The notes under the pieces are model-generated. The model had not been told where the DNA came from. It searched no databases and worked only from the letters and a program-made list of their open reading frames with translations. From Volvox africanus (taxonomy: Eukaryota > Chlorophyta > Chlorophyceae > Chlamydomonadales > Volvocaceae), in contig BSDZ01000019.1 of assembly GCA_030268105.1 (NCBI GenBank), forward strand, positions 350,001 through 414,000: a DNA stretch of 64,000 nucleotides. Direction: 5' to 3'. Shown piece by piece: positions 10,224 to 55,764 of the stretch; position 1 is the stretch's first letter; each line of letters starts with the position of its first letter. A program made the position numbers and the translations under genes.

Positions 10224-12873
10224 GTACTCACATGCCAATGCAATTTATACATATGTAACGAGCTCGCTGACTTATTGGAGTGCAGATCCGTCGTGCGGAG
10301 TTCGCAACAATGCGAATCAATACCAATCTATGGTGCAGATGTGCGAAAAGAAAAGAAAATATAGTTAGTCTTGTTGCCAGCCATTCGTAATTGCAGTGCG
10401 AATAGATCTTTGTACTCCATCTTGATGATATCATAAAAATCTATTTACTATCTTTAATTATACTTGATTAGGTTACATGAATGTCCAAAATGAACCTTTA
10501 ATATATAATCTTTCTATATTCAATGTTCAATTAAAATAATGAACCTTTACTATACATCCAATACGCTTTCATGCGACGTGGCATCTGTACATCTGTAGGA
10601 AATCAGTCATAACGCAACTTCGCAGTGATAACGCGAAAAGTTCGCTTTGTAACTGCGTTTTAACTGCGATTCCCTTGCGAACTTTTTTCTTTAATAATTC
10701 TTTGCAAAGTAACGCGCAATGTAAATCAATGTAATAACGCGCAAATTGTTTTGAATGCGAGCCTGTGAAACTTGTACAAGCAAGTTGTCTTGTGACACGA
10801 ATGCATATATACATGCACACTACAGCCAAAGTTTCGCAACCAGTCCGTTCTGCTTACATTTTCTAATTTCGAACGACAATTGCATGGATGTCCTTGCGAA
10901 TGCATCTGCGAATAATATATAGTGCGTTGCGATAGCTAGCTAGTGAGTGTTAGGTCTCGCGTTACTTCGCTTAAGCCTTGCATTAACTGTCTGTAAGACG
11001 AGGCTCACAGGAGTTATTAACGCAATGACCTGTTTTTGTGGCCGGCATAGTAGCTGGTGGTATCTTTCCATGCCACAAATGAAACGAAACAGTGCTTCAA
11101 ATTGATCCAAATTGTCAGACTGGGACATGCATGTCATCACGCACATCTGGTAAGCAAGGAGCTTTTCCTCGACGTGTTCATTATTGCGACTTTCAGTTGA
11201 GGTTGACAGCCAGTGAAGCTGACGCTGTGAAGCGTCCAACCAGCAACAAGTAACTCTCTTATATGTATGTACCTAATAAGCAACCGGCGGCCTAGGTATA
11301 CGTAAGGCCCCGCCCTTTTTTCAGGTTCAGGGAGGAAAGCCGACAAAGCCTGTCATTAAATGCGAAGTTGGAAGCAGGTGGGACGAAAACAGCAAAAACG
11401 AGCAGTTCCACCGGCAATCAAGTAAACATGCAATTTGGGTTGTCATCAGCGGTCATCACCTCACCTATCTAATAACAACAGCACCAGAGCATACATAGTG
11501 CCACATGCGCTGCAGGTGCCAAATACAATGATGCACTCCTAAAGTGTCCAGCCGGCGATTTACACAATGCGCCTTTTCATATTCAGAAAATTGCCGTAGC
11601 TAGCAGTCAGTAAGCGGGGGTCGGCCCGCAGCCGATCCGTTGCTAATAATTGCCGGATTCGCTAATCATGCTTCGTCAAGATAGACTACCATGCATACCG
11701 CGCGATAAGGCTGCTCATTCTCACTGCTGCGCTCGATCGGGAGCAAGTTCGTTCATTACCCTCTCATCCCAAGAGGGTAGGCCTCTCAGCCAAAAGGCCT
11801 GCGCACTGCACGTACTGCGCGAGCGAATGTATGCATATGTATAAAGCCTGCTGAAAAGCAAATGTTCGTTCCCAAGCAAGTCTTCGCGCCAGTCTTCACG
11901 TCACTTTCTACGTCTAATTGATCAACATCATCGTCACCTTAATTAGCGATCATCACCGTCACCATCAGCAGCAGCAGCAGCAGCACTCTAAACACGCTAC
12001 CTATGTATGTATCGTAGGAAATAAAGAACTCGCAAAGTTATAATTGCTTATCTATTCCCAGGACTAGAGGCAGGCGGCGCTGCGGGTACGACGCGACAAC
12101 GGCACCACGCACCCTCGCAAACGCGCGTGCACGCACGCTCGCACGCACGAACCTAAGCACATCCGTACGCATCCATTATTTCATTGCTATGAAGCCAAAG
12201 CTCACAACAGCTCGCTCCAAACCCAGCACCGACATCCTGTACGAGACCATCGATCTGTTTCAAGATTCTATAAATGTCGAACATCGAAAGCAACTTAGTC
12301 ACCCCATCAGCCATTCGTTCGACACTAACCCACCAATCTTTTAATTTCAGTATCGCACTGCACACGTCATACGTTCGTTACTTGACAGCACGTACTTGAC
12401 AGCTACTATACAACAACGACAACAAGACAAAACGACACATAGCAACATTCATTACCCTTCCCTTAGTCGTGATGCTCTATCTCCATGCCATGTATGTATG
12501 CCGTATGCCGAGACTATCGACGACCATGGAAATGCAAGCATGGTGAAGAGCGCAAGGGAGCGCGACAAGAAAACTCCTCAACCGGTTGCCAACTTCACAA
12601 CCGGAATTGTGGTCCGAATAACTATTGGGTTCTGGGCCTTACTGGCCCTTTGTGTGTGCGTGCTTGCCGTTGGCTAGCTGGATGAGCACTGAAAGACAAC
12701 AATCGAACGATCACGACCCGCACGTTGCGTATCTTGATGACTTGCCCAATCCTCCTCTTCGATGAACAATTCTCAGGCGCGGCCATGAACGATAGGCATT
12801 AGGTGTGCGTTGAGCGGTGGCAGCAGCGGAGGGGCGCTGCAGAAGCTATCAGCAGACACTGTATGCATCTGCA
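10224..12873. other. Spacer between Ty3 array and gene A, no recognised gene
   Basis: No protein family is recognised. There is a short CAG repeat near 11967-11985 and GCACGCACG-type simple sequence near 12120-12150. A 70-codon minus-strand frame at 12153-12365 and a 93-codon plus-strand frame at 12396-12677 (hydrophobic C terminus) read like ordinary protein but match nothing I know. This is the 3' flank of gene A. Confidence 0.5.
12153..12365 (-). CDS. Possible small unknown ORF or exon
   Basis: A 70-codon frame of mixed, non-repetitive composition (for example MADGVTKLLSMFDIYRILKQ) ending at TAG. It starts without a clear ATG, so if real it is an exon or the end of a gene. It lies about 500 bp downstream of the gene A stop. 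No family is recognised and it could be chance. Confidence 0.15.
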   Translation of the reverse strand: MCSAILKLKDWWVSVERMADGVTKLLSMFDIYRILKQIDGLVQDVGAGFGASCCELWLHSNEIMDAYGCA

Positions 12874-31993
<19,120 letters not shown>

Positions 31994-33641
31994 TCTGTGG
32001 GTAAAGTTTTGAATAGCAAAGTTATTACTGCTTAGCCAAGCAACATTGTCATTATTGCTTGTGAACCCAATCAGCAACGTTTCGTTTAGATTCTCTTGCT
32101 ATACCTGAAAGTTCTTTAGATGTGACATATACGCTTATGATTTCAGAATTGATGTCGTATCCAGTTGCCGTATCAAATATAACTTCCATGAATCACGATG
32201 AGCAGAGAAAATGATAACATTCCGCGTTGTAATAGTATGTTTTCTACCTCCGCAAACTGACCTATCATTAAGAGATGACCGTAATGTTCTGTCTGTTTAG
32301 CTCGTTCGGTGAAGTCTGTCCAGAACGGTTGCGGCAACGGGCGACGCATAGGTCTGGCGCTGCGTCTTGAACAGGCAGTGATCTCAAAGCTTATTTTAAT
32401 GGCATCAATATCTTGAATAAATTTTGTTTTCAGTTCGAATCCTCGAAACGTTAACGAAACGTGATATCCGGCTAGAAGTTGCAACAACTGTATGAGGCGA
32501 TTTACGACTCGCTGAGTTGTTTTCCCGAATTACGATCTGTGTAATCTAGTTTAAATCTTCGTGCCAGAACTTATAGTCAGAAAAACTGTCATCTGAAAAA
32601 CAGAAAGCCGACGGGTTGTCCTGATAAGAATGTTACCTAACGGTCATACCTCATACTTTGTGTGGACGAAGCACGCCAATACCGCACAGTCATGGCTAAC
32701 TCTCCGACAGCTCGTTGCAACTACTCAGAAATAATTGGTCTGTCCGCCATTTTGCTGTTAAGAGCAATCCCAGCCCATCCTGCGACACGCAGTGACTGAC
32801 TTGCCTTCAGCTTCTTCACGGTTCGCGTGCCAAAGCTATTAATGAAAAAAGCGACGGAAAACGGGTACGCTGCATATCAACGACACTTTCAATAAAGATT
32901 AACACATATGCTTTAAATTAAGATGCAGAGAAGCAAAAGGGAAACACTGGTTGGAAGGATCATTAAGAATTGCGGGCACCCAAGCCTGTGACTGACTCCG
33001 TATTTACGGTTCATCGCTTCTGCCGATCCATGCAATCCACCTGCAACAAACATAGAGCAACCAGCAATATAGTAACAAATAGAAGAAGCAAACTCGCAAA
33101 ACGAATACCGGGCTGAGCAGCACTGATTCCGCACCACCAGTCGTAAGAACACTCCATGCGTACTGCCGTGTATGCATACATTCACGTCGGCTTCATCGAC
33201 CGTAAGCCAAAACCGGCCACCTGATTACCATCCCATGGATCACACTGAGTCTCAAGGCTACTCTTAAAAATGTATTATCATTCTCCCACCAGGCTGACGG
33301 TGGCTCAGCCTGTGGCCTAATGCCACAGGCATCAGTTGCAAGTACGATTCGGAAAGGCCGTATCGAAAGTGGCACTTCCAGAAAAAATCGGATTTTGGTC
33401 CTCACGGTTTCACAGTGTTTCAGATTGCTACTGATAAGAAGACTCAGTAGGCGTAGTGCGTGGCGAAGATGGGTAGCTAGGTTTTAAACTACAGTAGAAA
33501 CCAGGTATGAAAGGGTACGTAGCTAAGCAAGCCAGCTTCGACGTTACCATTTCCATCCTCGTTTAGATACACACTGCCGTACCAAATTTCTTTGCGTAAT
33601 ATATATGTATATACGTATATAACATTGATACGCTGGCATGG

Positions 33642-33706
<65 letters not shown>
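33642..33706. repeat. (GTCT)n microsatellite
   Basis: About 16 uninterrupted tetranucleotide units ending in TCTATC. Confidence 0.95.
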
Positions 33707-33709
<3 letters not shown>

Positions 33710-36700
33710 TGAAAACAATTAAACATTTTCGATCAACCAGTCCCCCTGCGACGCACGGACATGGGTAGATGTGCTTCAAAGGAAATGTTTGTGATGTGAG
33801 TGGGGGAGGAGGAGAGAGGTCGTACAGGTCGTACAGGCCGTATGGGGATCCCAGGCGGCTTGGGGCTGAGGCCTTTCACTTGCTAGCAGATCTGTGGGCG
33901 GGCCCACATATCTAAGCAGCCTACCAACCATCTATCCATCCTGTCACGACATAACATGGCACTTGCATTCGCCAATTCGACCAAGAGCACTATCCAGCGA
34001 GTGGACTAGCTACTCGGGTTGTTTTCTCCCGCTGTCGGCCATGCTCTTGAACGGGCCTCATGCCGTTGCGCGCTCTCAAATGCGCATTTGTCCGATTTTA
34101 TAGGACTTGATCCCAATGCCGTTTGTCCCTCTCAGCAGCAACTGAAGTAACGCGAAACGTCGGTTGAAGCAGCGCACGCGAGCTGAGTTACTTGCCAACA
34201 AATGCTGATATTCAGCATTGTAATCATTATATGGTCATGGTCATGCCAACAAGGACATACGTTCACATGAGCTCTAACACAGGGCATACCCTTAAATTCA
34301 ACTGTCATGTTTGCTATGCGCTAACCTGGCTCGACTGCGCTAGTTTGCGCACTTCCTCAATTGATTTAAAGAGTACAGCAGGCCGAGGTGCTTTCCCCGA
34401 TAAAGCTTTGAAGTGTAGGCTGTCCTACACTTCTAAGCTAGTATAGTTTTAATAGCATATCCTGCAGCTGATCATAAGGTGGGATTGGTGACAATTAATG
34501 GGATGGCGTTGCGAACGTGCGATGCGGGCCAGAGGTTAGAAACCGTAAAATAGTGGAATGAACCGGTTAAACTATTGCCAGTTGAGCTACCTCCCGCTAA
34601 TCCTAAAAGTTTTCAAGCTATGGAGTGGTTGTCCGTTTAGGTCGTTCTGGTTGAACCCGAGGGTCGTTAGCCCTGAGAAATTGAGTTTGGTTCGGTTTGG
34701 TTTCGAAGTTACGTGTCGTGGAACATTTTCTCACTGACCGACGAAGTTACTCGGAGGATAAGAAACCCTGCGAAAAACCGGGTTACGAGAAGTTACGAGT
34801 CCGTTCTTCTGTACAGCTTTACAGCATTGCGACTATTTGACGAGAGAGACCTTTTTCACTCTAGCTAGGTGTTTTTCTCTCACCAAAATTTCTGCCGCTT
34901 AAGCTTGCAATTCATTGAGCCTCCTGGCTCGCCCGGAATTACGAAGCTATAACGAGTTTGTTCGTTGTATAAAGAAAATATGAGCATGTACGGTACCTAT
35001 ACGGTAGTGTATGAATGATGGCAGGTGGTTCGCGCCCAAATCGCCCCGACTCGGGGGGGGGGGATCTCATGAGACTTTCATAATAGTTGAACAAGCAAGT
35101 CCGCACGTGTTGTGCTTGCATTGGAAACATATTGATGCATACATCTACGTATATCTTGTAATACTTCATCCCGTGAATACTAAGAGATTCTGGACGGGTG
35201 TCGACGTGTAATCGAATGCAGTCGACGGAAGACAAGATTGGTTGTTATGAGCTGTCCCCTACTAATTCTGAAAGGTCCTTTATTTTGGTGAAGCAGCGGC
35301 ATCAAGGTGTTGCAGCGTGTTGCGAAAACATCTTTGGTCGTAATAAAATTTCAAACCAATCGACTTACGCCAAACATCAAAGATTTCCTAAAGGGGAATA
35401 TGAAAGCGCATCTGGCTACGTCAATTTCGACGTAATATTTCTCCTGGAATCTCTACGACGGTTCCGCATTCAACGTTCGGGAAGTATCCGAAGGACGATC
35501 AAAAGTTATCCCAATCTTATTACCGCGATGTAGCCGGCTAGGTTCACAAGTCAAACACGACTTGACGCAAAAACCTTCCACAAGGCGGGGCGGAGAGCGG
35601 GCGGGGTGGGGCACCTGCGCTTTACTTGACGATCGCCGAGGCCTGGCTGCTTCCAGTCCCTGTCTGACACGAAACCTCCACAGGACACTGCACGCTGCCC
35701 TCCTCAAGCACGACATTCCATAACGCCTAAAGGCACACAGAGTGATGTTGCAGTTGCTCTATATATTGTAGCAAGAGATTTGAAGCGAGGACGCGTTACA
35801 GATATGTATAAATACAGGGATTTCATTTTTGACGGAGTCTTGCCCTGACAGCTTACCCTACACACACAAAGAAACAACATGAGATGTTACCCGGACGCCG
35901 TGTTTCCCTGAAAGCTTACAAGAGAAGTATGCACCGACCCTGGGACGTCCTGGAGATCAGCCTTCGTTCTACTGTCGTCTAATTTCCTTCATTACCCAAC
36001 TACCGGAAGAATGAAAGATCCTCCAGAGGCACACACACGCCACTGGAGGTGCACCATCATGCGGCTTCTATTCCGTGCCGGCCACGAATTCCCTTAGAGA
36101 CAGAGACAGACGCCGCAGGACATGCACAATACGGGAACACCATTCACCTAATCAACTTGCGGACCCGAATTCCTACATAATCTGTAACCCAGACATCCAC
36201 ATTTGGGTCTACCCGCCCGCCGTTCGCCAAACTTTCTAGCACATACAATCTTTCCATTTAGCATATTCGGCTACCGAACTAATACTACATCCAATATTAG
36301 GAGGCATATGTACTATTATGGCCTAAGTAGGCATAACGCGACAGCAGGGGAGCGGGAGCTAGCTTGTTTTCTGATGCAGAGTCGGTACCACGGTTAGCAG
36401 TGGCAGAAACTGGGGCTTAGTAGGTGATGCCAGCATACGTCAGTCGTCTATGCGAGTAGTTTCAGAGACCTTGCACTGCGAGTGCCTGCCGGACCCCTTA
36501 TTCCTCAGCATCAAGCAAACATCATACTCATCAGTATCTACAAGCTAGCTTGTCACACCTTGAATATATTTGGCGACGGCTCAAAGCACGATGTCACGTC
36601 TGATGCGACGAATAATAGTTAGGTCGACTTAAATCGTGCGTTATCCGTGGCTGAGCTGGAGGCCCTGTTAAGAATATGGTCGTCTACAATTTTGAAGAGG

Positions 36701-36802
36701 ATGTCCACAACATTTACAGTATCAAGAACTATACCTTGTTGTAAAGTTATAAGGTAAAGTTGTAACGAAATTGTTAAAGTTGTAAAATTGTAAAGAAATT
36801 GG

Positions 36803-37000
36803 TTGTGTATAGTTGTGTATAGGATAGGGGGGTACATCACCCGTGGCCACTAACCTGGCAGTCCCTACCTTCCCCGGTATTTCGGGGCACCCTCATCCAA
36901 TCTCCCATGCCGACTTCTCCGAAATCAGTGGTTTTCCCAGGTTCAGCACCCACCACCAGCATCCAGCGGAATCTGCCGAATCAACTAAGGCGTCAACTCC
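36803..37000 (-). repeat. Dispersed repeat R1, copy 2
   Basis: Inverted copy of 28480-28670, with the same GTCGGCATGGGAG and GGTGCCCCGAAATACC core. It lies about 330 bp past the gene B stop. Confidence 0.85.
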
Positions 37001-37330
37001 GCTACTGATTAGCTCGCAGGTCACTTTAATTGGGGTCATCACCGTCCATCGACATGGGGGCACCCTGCCCTTAACTTTAGAGTCTTTAGCCCTCTCTCGG
37101 TCGGGGTAGAACCTGGAACTCCAGGGGCATATTAGTCGTGCCATAACAGTCGTGCCTGAACACCTTGGTTATTGTTTGGGGATGACTGTTAAAAAAACCC
37201 GCATTTATTCCCCATCTAATTTAAAAATCAACCATCTCCTTGTCTTCTACGTATGCCAAAGCGGAGGGAAAGTTTTACGAGCGATCGTTTCGGAGCCGGT
37301 CTATAAGATCACTGAGCTCTCCTCAGTATC

Positions 37331-50683
<13,353 letters not shown>

Positions 50684-53600
50684 CCTGTATGTGCTGACGA
50701 GAAGATGCCAAAGGACGTCTAATTGTAATCAAGTTCAACAACATGAGCACCAACCTCTATCTGGCACTAACAAAACATACATAATCTATTCGCACCAAAA
50801 TCATTATACATGTGTATGGATATCTCAATACGTTGAAAGTTCAGGAAAGATTAAGGGTTGAATTCCTTCTTGGACCTGATGTCACACCCGTTCGCGATCG
50901 TATTTGTCATTTTCGGCGCCCAATTCCAAATGATTTCTAATAGACAGACGGATAAAATTTCAAATCAAATCAAATTTTTTGGCGAATTGTTTCTTACTGT
51001 TTTGTCCCAATTTTTATAAAAATTTATTAGCATCAGGGATGTTGGATAGGCACAATTTGACTATGTGAAATTTGAAAGTTATATAAATCGGCGCACGCCC
51101 AGGCGCCATATTATTGAGGGGAAAAAGCCATAATTATACATTAGACATATACTTTTGCTTTTTTGGTTAGATTGTTTGCGACCATTATGCATGGATTGGA
51201 CGGTACTTGGATGCGCGTGGACACGCCTTATCGCCGTCGCGACAGCCCGAAAGGCGAAAAGGGAGTGGCAGCATTAGGTAGGAGCTACCGAAGAGCCCTG
51301 CTGGAGAAACTGTCGGGCCATTAAACCGTTGTTCTGTCGCTGTATAACGGCTAGCCCGACTGACTTGAACACGCAACCAAGCCATAAAACTGCGGCCGTG
51401 ATCTTTAAACATGGTTTCCATCAATAATCGCGCGTCTAGCGTCCTCAATGAGTGACCAGTCTCTATCAGCATTCAGCAGGGCCTAGCCAGCCGCGTATTT
51501 ATGACCTAGACGCCATATCTCGGGCACTCCTAATGCCCCTGCCAGCGAATGCTTGCCATGGCGGTTGCCTACCCGGAATTTTCACATCCCTCAAGAGATC
51601 TTTTAACAATCTCCACCAGGAAGGTGTAGCTCTGTCCACTTACCAGTAGCAAGTGGCTGAATGAAGTTGACTATCTGGTGCAGCTCATATCCTTACATAC
51701 TGTGTAACCTTCACCATTCGTAACAGCGGGCCCACATCCTATGCAGGGCACCTGGGAACACCGGTGCTCGTTACCAAACACCAATAACTGCTCACAAATT
51801 TAGGGCCTTATTTTTTGAGGAATGGGATTCTGATCGCAACATTAACTTCTAACGGTAGGTGGACACCCCAACACGCATGCTCTGCATTGGCGGACCTCGT
51901 CCGTCTGGGCTGCTTCGATTTTGGCAGGGATATCGTCGACCGCGTGCATGGGATTCATACGGAGATTGTGGCTGTTGTGGCTTGCAGAATTCAGGACATC
52001 TAGCCTCACATATGTAGCTGCTGCGATTTTGTGACCTGCATTGACGTGCAAAGCACGTGCATCGACGCTGCTGAACGTTTTCCCCGTGAGAAGCACGCCA
52101 ATGAATGAGTTGTCCGCAGACGAAACGTCTAACAATAACTCTGGTCGGGTTGGCAGTACTGGTTCTTTGTAGCCTTACATATTTTATCCGTTTTGGTGGT
52201 GGAACACCGTACTTCACCTAGACGTTAAGTGTACGGCAAACTCAAGCACGGTGGTATCCATGTGTAAATCGCCTGCATCTTGTGTGGCCTCTACGGCACG
52301 CAACTAATACATATATACTTCGGCTTTGATGATTTCGCAACCCTGTTGATGAGTTGGCTTGCTCTGCGTAATTGTTCTCCTGTATTGTTCCTGAAAAGGT
52401 GCACAATAAGCAGCTGGGGCGCCCTGTCCTCATGATGGAAATCCATGCGCAGCAGAGACCCATATAACAAACTGAACGCAGAGCAAAGTAGTGCTTTCAT
52501 CCCAGACCAAGCAGTTGGGCCGTGTCGCGCCATCTGCTGTCTGACCTTCAAGAAGGAAAGCTCGTGGAAGTTTTTGTAGTTGTCACTGTCCTGAAGCGAA
52601 GGCAAGGCCCTGGTTGCCATCACTGTTTTTGGTGCGGGTTCTTGGCGCCCTTGGCAGGCAAGCACGAAAAGTAGGTGGCTTCTTGCGCTTGCAGGTCTGG
52701 TGCCGTAAATAAAAGAGCCTAGTTGAAATACGTAAAAAAACGCATTACATTCTCGGGCAATTTTCTGGGAATGAAATAGAAGCAGGTTTCTGGCGACGAC
52801 GAGTGGAATTCGTTAGTTTGTTGTACGACTGTGGTGCGCGTTCGCAGCCAGTTTAGCGGCAGTGGGGATCCACCTTGGCATCTACCGTTGTTGGGTTTCC
52901 AAATGCTTTGACCTTTTTCAAGGTATTACCCTGCCGGTTAAGGGCTAGACGCGACAATAGGGCTAGGGCGATGGGTCCTGCGTCCTGCTAACGAGTATTG
53001 TCTGTGCAGGTGAATTGCAGGGATCTGATTTTTGCTTTCGTTTGTAACATGAGGAGCTAGACGCGCAAAATACATAGCGGGACGGATTGTTCGCAGAAAT
53101 GATGCCGTTATCTGACTTTACATGGCCAAGCATTATCATGCTTCAAATTCTCAGAAATAAAACCTTGTACAATTACAGTAGCTTACATTAAGCAAAACGG
53201 ATTATAACCAGCATGGTTGAAGTGAACTACTTTTCAAATTGATCGTTAACCGCTTGTAGCGTTCATCGCCAGGCGATTTTCATGGCCCAGCGGAAAAACA
53301 CCACATGTTGATGACTAAGGGCTATAAGTTGCATCTGATTTGGGATTTCTACTTCACTTGGGTTAGCGGACGCAGTAGACGACAGGTACATAGCCGGTAC
53401 ATACGCACGGTCAGGCTCAATCCTGAAGGGGGACATCGGTCCCCGAAGCCTCTGTGGGTTGGGGCTCCTCCAAATAATCAACACAGAGTCCTAGTTAGGG
53501 TCTAACACCCGCAGCTGAATTGTCGCGATGCTTTGCTATGAGGTTTCCCTTAGCAACAACACTATGTACCCCTATCTGATAGGGGGGAGGATGCTAAGCG

Positions 53601-54465
53601 AGCAGAAATACGTGTACCATCTATGGGTTGGTCCTACCTTATACCGTACGGGTGGTACCGATCGTAAACGTGTTGTCCGGTATGTAAGTTCTAAAAGCGC
53701 TCACCAACCCCGAGCATCATCACACACTTGTGTTGCAGTGGCATACACGTGCATGTTAGAAATACTGACACGTTTCGATCCGCCGCCCACAACCGCTCAC
53801 TCCTCCTCATGCAGGCAATAAAAATATCTTCCCTCGATCGCAATAAGAATGCTCAATAAGTTTTTTGTGACCAATAATGGGTCCGTGATCTCCGCTTATG
53901 CATAACCGACCCTGGAAACAAACGGGAACGGTGCTATCTGTCCACCAGTCCTACTACTACTACTACCTACTACTATTTGGCCCAGTGATGCATGGAGCTG
54001 CATGTATGTCTAATATATCTGCAAAGAAGGCGGAAGCGGGCCCCTGTAGCGAAGGAAAATCCCTTGCATGTAGCTTGTTTATGTGCTTTGACGCCTGTGC
54101 CGTACGTCCGGCTCTTCAAGAGCGCAGGGTCAAGTTGACCCGGCCATGACTCTTGTGGTACTGCGACACGCCACCTGCTGCGGCAAGGTTTGTGCCATGC
54201 GTGCTGCGCGGCCTGTGCTGTGTTGCCCCTGGAGCGAGGTAAGATAGGCAAGGCCTGCAGAGGCTGGGTAGGTGGATGGACCGCCTGCCTTCAATGCATG
54301 GCACGGCATATGGCTTCCTACATGCTGTGGGCCCGCTTCCCGTCAACAAACCCTCAACTTCCCTATCTCTTGCTTACGAGCTCTCTTCCGTTAGCTAGCT
54401 GGTACCCGTTCCTTCTATTCCGTACGTTCACTTGCTGTGCAGGTATCAATTATAACCGGCCCAGC
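50684..54465. other. Spacer between genes B and C
   Basis: Upstream flank of gene B. No gene family is recognised. Two minus-strand frames at 51842-52135 and 52291-52665 read like natural protein and may be exons of an unknown gene. The rest is unremarkable. Confidence 0.45.
51842..52665 (-). CDS. Possible exons of an unrecognised gene
   Basis: Two open stretches in the same direction. 52291-52665 has a mixed sequence including APQLLIVHLFRNN. 51842-52135 is open upstream to about 52180 and includes FIGVLLTGKTFSSVDARALH. Neither has repeat-like composition. I know no homologue, a start and splice sites are not clear, and it may be a decayed gene. Confidence 0.2.
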
Positions 54466-54864
54466 TGTAGTATCCTGGGGTATCTACGGGCAGTGTCAAA
54501 GGATCCTGGACCTTAGATGGTCATCCTTCCGATCGGGCCTTTGTTGGCCGACACAACAGAGATACAACATTGGTATCGAGCAGGTTGTCCGGGTTCGAAT
54601 CCCCCCACCTACGGGATGGTGAGGGCGGTTCTGACTGGTAGATGGCTTGGGAAACCGTCACCAGGCCGTGAGGGATCGAATCGTCTGACTACAGACTAGG
54701 GTGAGGGCTGGCCCTTAGGCTGTAGGATGCGAGGACGCACCCTATCTGAGGGGGAATACTTGTAGTATCCTGGGGTATCTACGGGCAGTGTCAAAGGATC
54801 CTGGACCTTAGATGGTCATCCTTCCGATCGGGCCTTTGTTGGCCGACACAACAGAGATACAACA
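54466..54864 (+). mobile_element. Complete TRIM (miniature LTR retroelement)
   Basis: 399 bp: identical 104-bp LTRs at 54466-54569 and 54761-54864 (TGTAGTATC...GATACAACA) around a 191-bp internal region. A primer binding site (TGGTATCGAGCAGGTT, 54571-54586) follows the first LTR. A polypurine tract (GAGGGGGAA) with spacer TACT precedes the second. A perfect 5-bp target duplication CCAGC flanks it (54461-54465 and 54865-54869). There is no coding capacity, so it must be moved by enzymes of another element. Identical LTRs mean a recent insertion. Confidence 0.95.
54571..54586 (+). other. TRIM primer binding site
   Basis: TGGTATCGAGCAGGTT, one base after the LTR. It differs from the Ty3 site at 9340-9358 by one missing A and resembles the initiator-Met tRNA 3' end. 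Confidence 0.75.
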
Positions 54865-54869
54865 CCAGC

Positions 54870-55764
54870 ACGAAACGGATATAAATTCATCCTTCTCTAT
54901 ATATCAATATCACACCATTTGTAGTAGTCGAGCGCTGCAGAAACCTCTCGAGATGCTGAGACGGAACTTCTTGCACCTTATCTTGTGGTTTCCCTGTACG
55001 ACAACTACACGCATCAATTCATCCCTCGAATAAAGGGAAAGAGACACCATAGATATATAGCGCTCGCACAACCCCCACACGCACTCCATCACCCATGTAT
55101 GGTCGTACATGGCATGTGCACTGTTAATCCCTTGCTTGCCTATGCACATGAGCACATTGATGCTGCGAAGCAAACCAAGCAAAGGTAGGAATATTAGAAG
55201 ATTGAGGAAAAATAGGGTTTCGTCCCGTCCGCCATCATGTGTGGATGCATGGAGTGGTGTGCTCCAAAAGGGTGACTGGGCAACTAACAGCACAATAATC
55301 GAATGAACTAGCACATGGCCATATATATATATGCATCATATGTATCATGTACGTATCTATCATATATAAATATATACGTACATGATACATATGATGCGTA
55401 CGTGATGCGTATACATATGTATACATGTATCACGTAATTATCACATACGTATCACGTACTGCTGCAAGCTAGCTACGTTGAACCTACCACTGTAGGGAAA
55501 GCAAGCAGGCTCTACCTCGATCAATTACGCAAAATGCAGTAATGCAGCATCCCGTTCGAGCACGACTGAACGAACACATTCTCCATCGAGTACCACCCAG
55601 GTGATAGCAAGGCCCTATGACGTATGCTCTCCTACGTAGGCCGACTACGCTCGGCGGCACACCTGACACAAGGGGTGCTGCCAAAATACAACCCCAGCAT
55701 ATCAGGCATATTGCATTTTTGTAGCGGGAGAGCTCGGGGGAGAGCTCGGGGGTGTCGATGGGTG
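54870..55764. other. 3' flank of gene C
   Basis: No gene is recognised. It contains a perfect 24-bp-arm hairpin at 55333-55397 and related AT-rich palindromic sequence to about 55460. Confidence 0.5.
55333..55397. repeat. Hairpin downstream of gene C
   Basis: Perfect 24-bp arms (55333-55356 and 55374-55397), GCATCATATGTATCATGTAC and on, with a 17-bp loop. Confidence 0.85.

Larger units (their letters stand above)
31994..37330. other. Spacer between genes A and B
   Basis: The upstream flank of gene A and downstream flank of gene B. I recognise no protein-coding gene. It holds a TGTC microsatellite, one inverted copy of repeat R1 and several frames under 115 codons without family signatures. 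The gene A promoter should lie just right of 31993, but no clear TATA box was chosen. Confidence 0.5.

Noticed and set aside
54571..54620. tRNA gene suggested by GGTTCGAATCC
   Set aside because: No cloverleaf or matching acceptor stem fits; the motif lies in the TRIM internal region beside its primer site.
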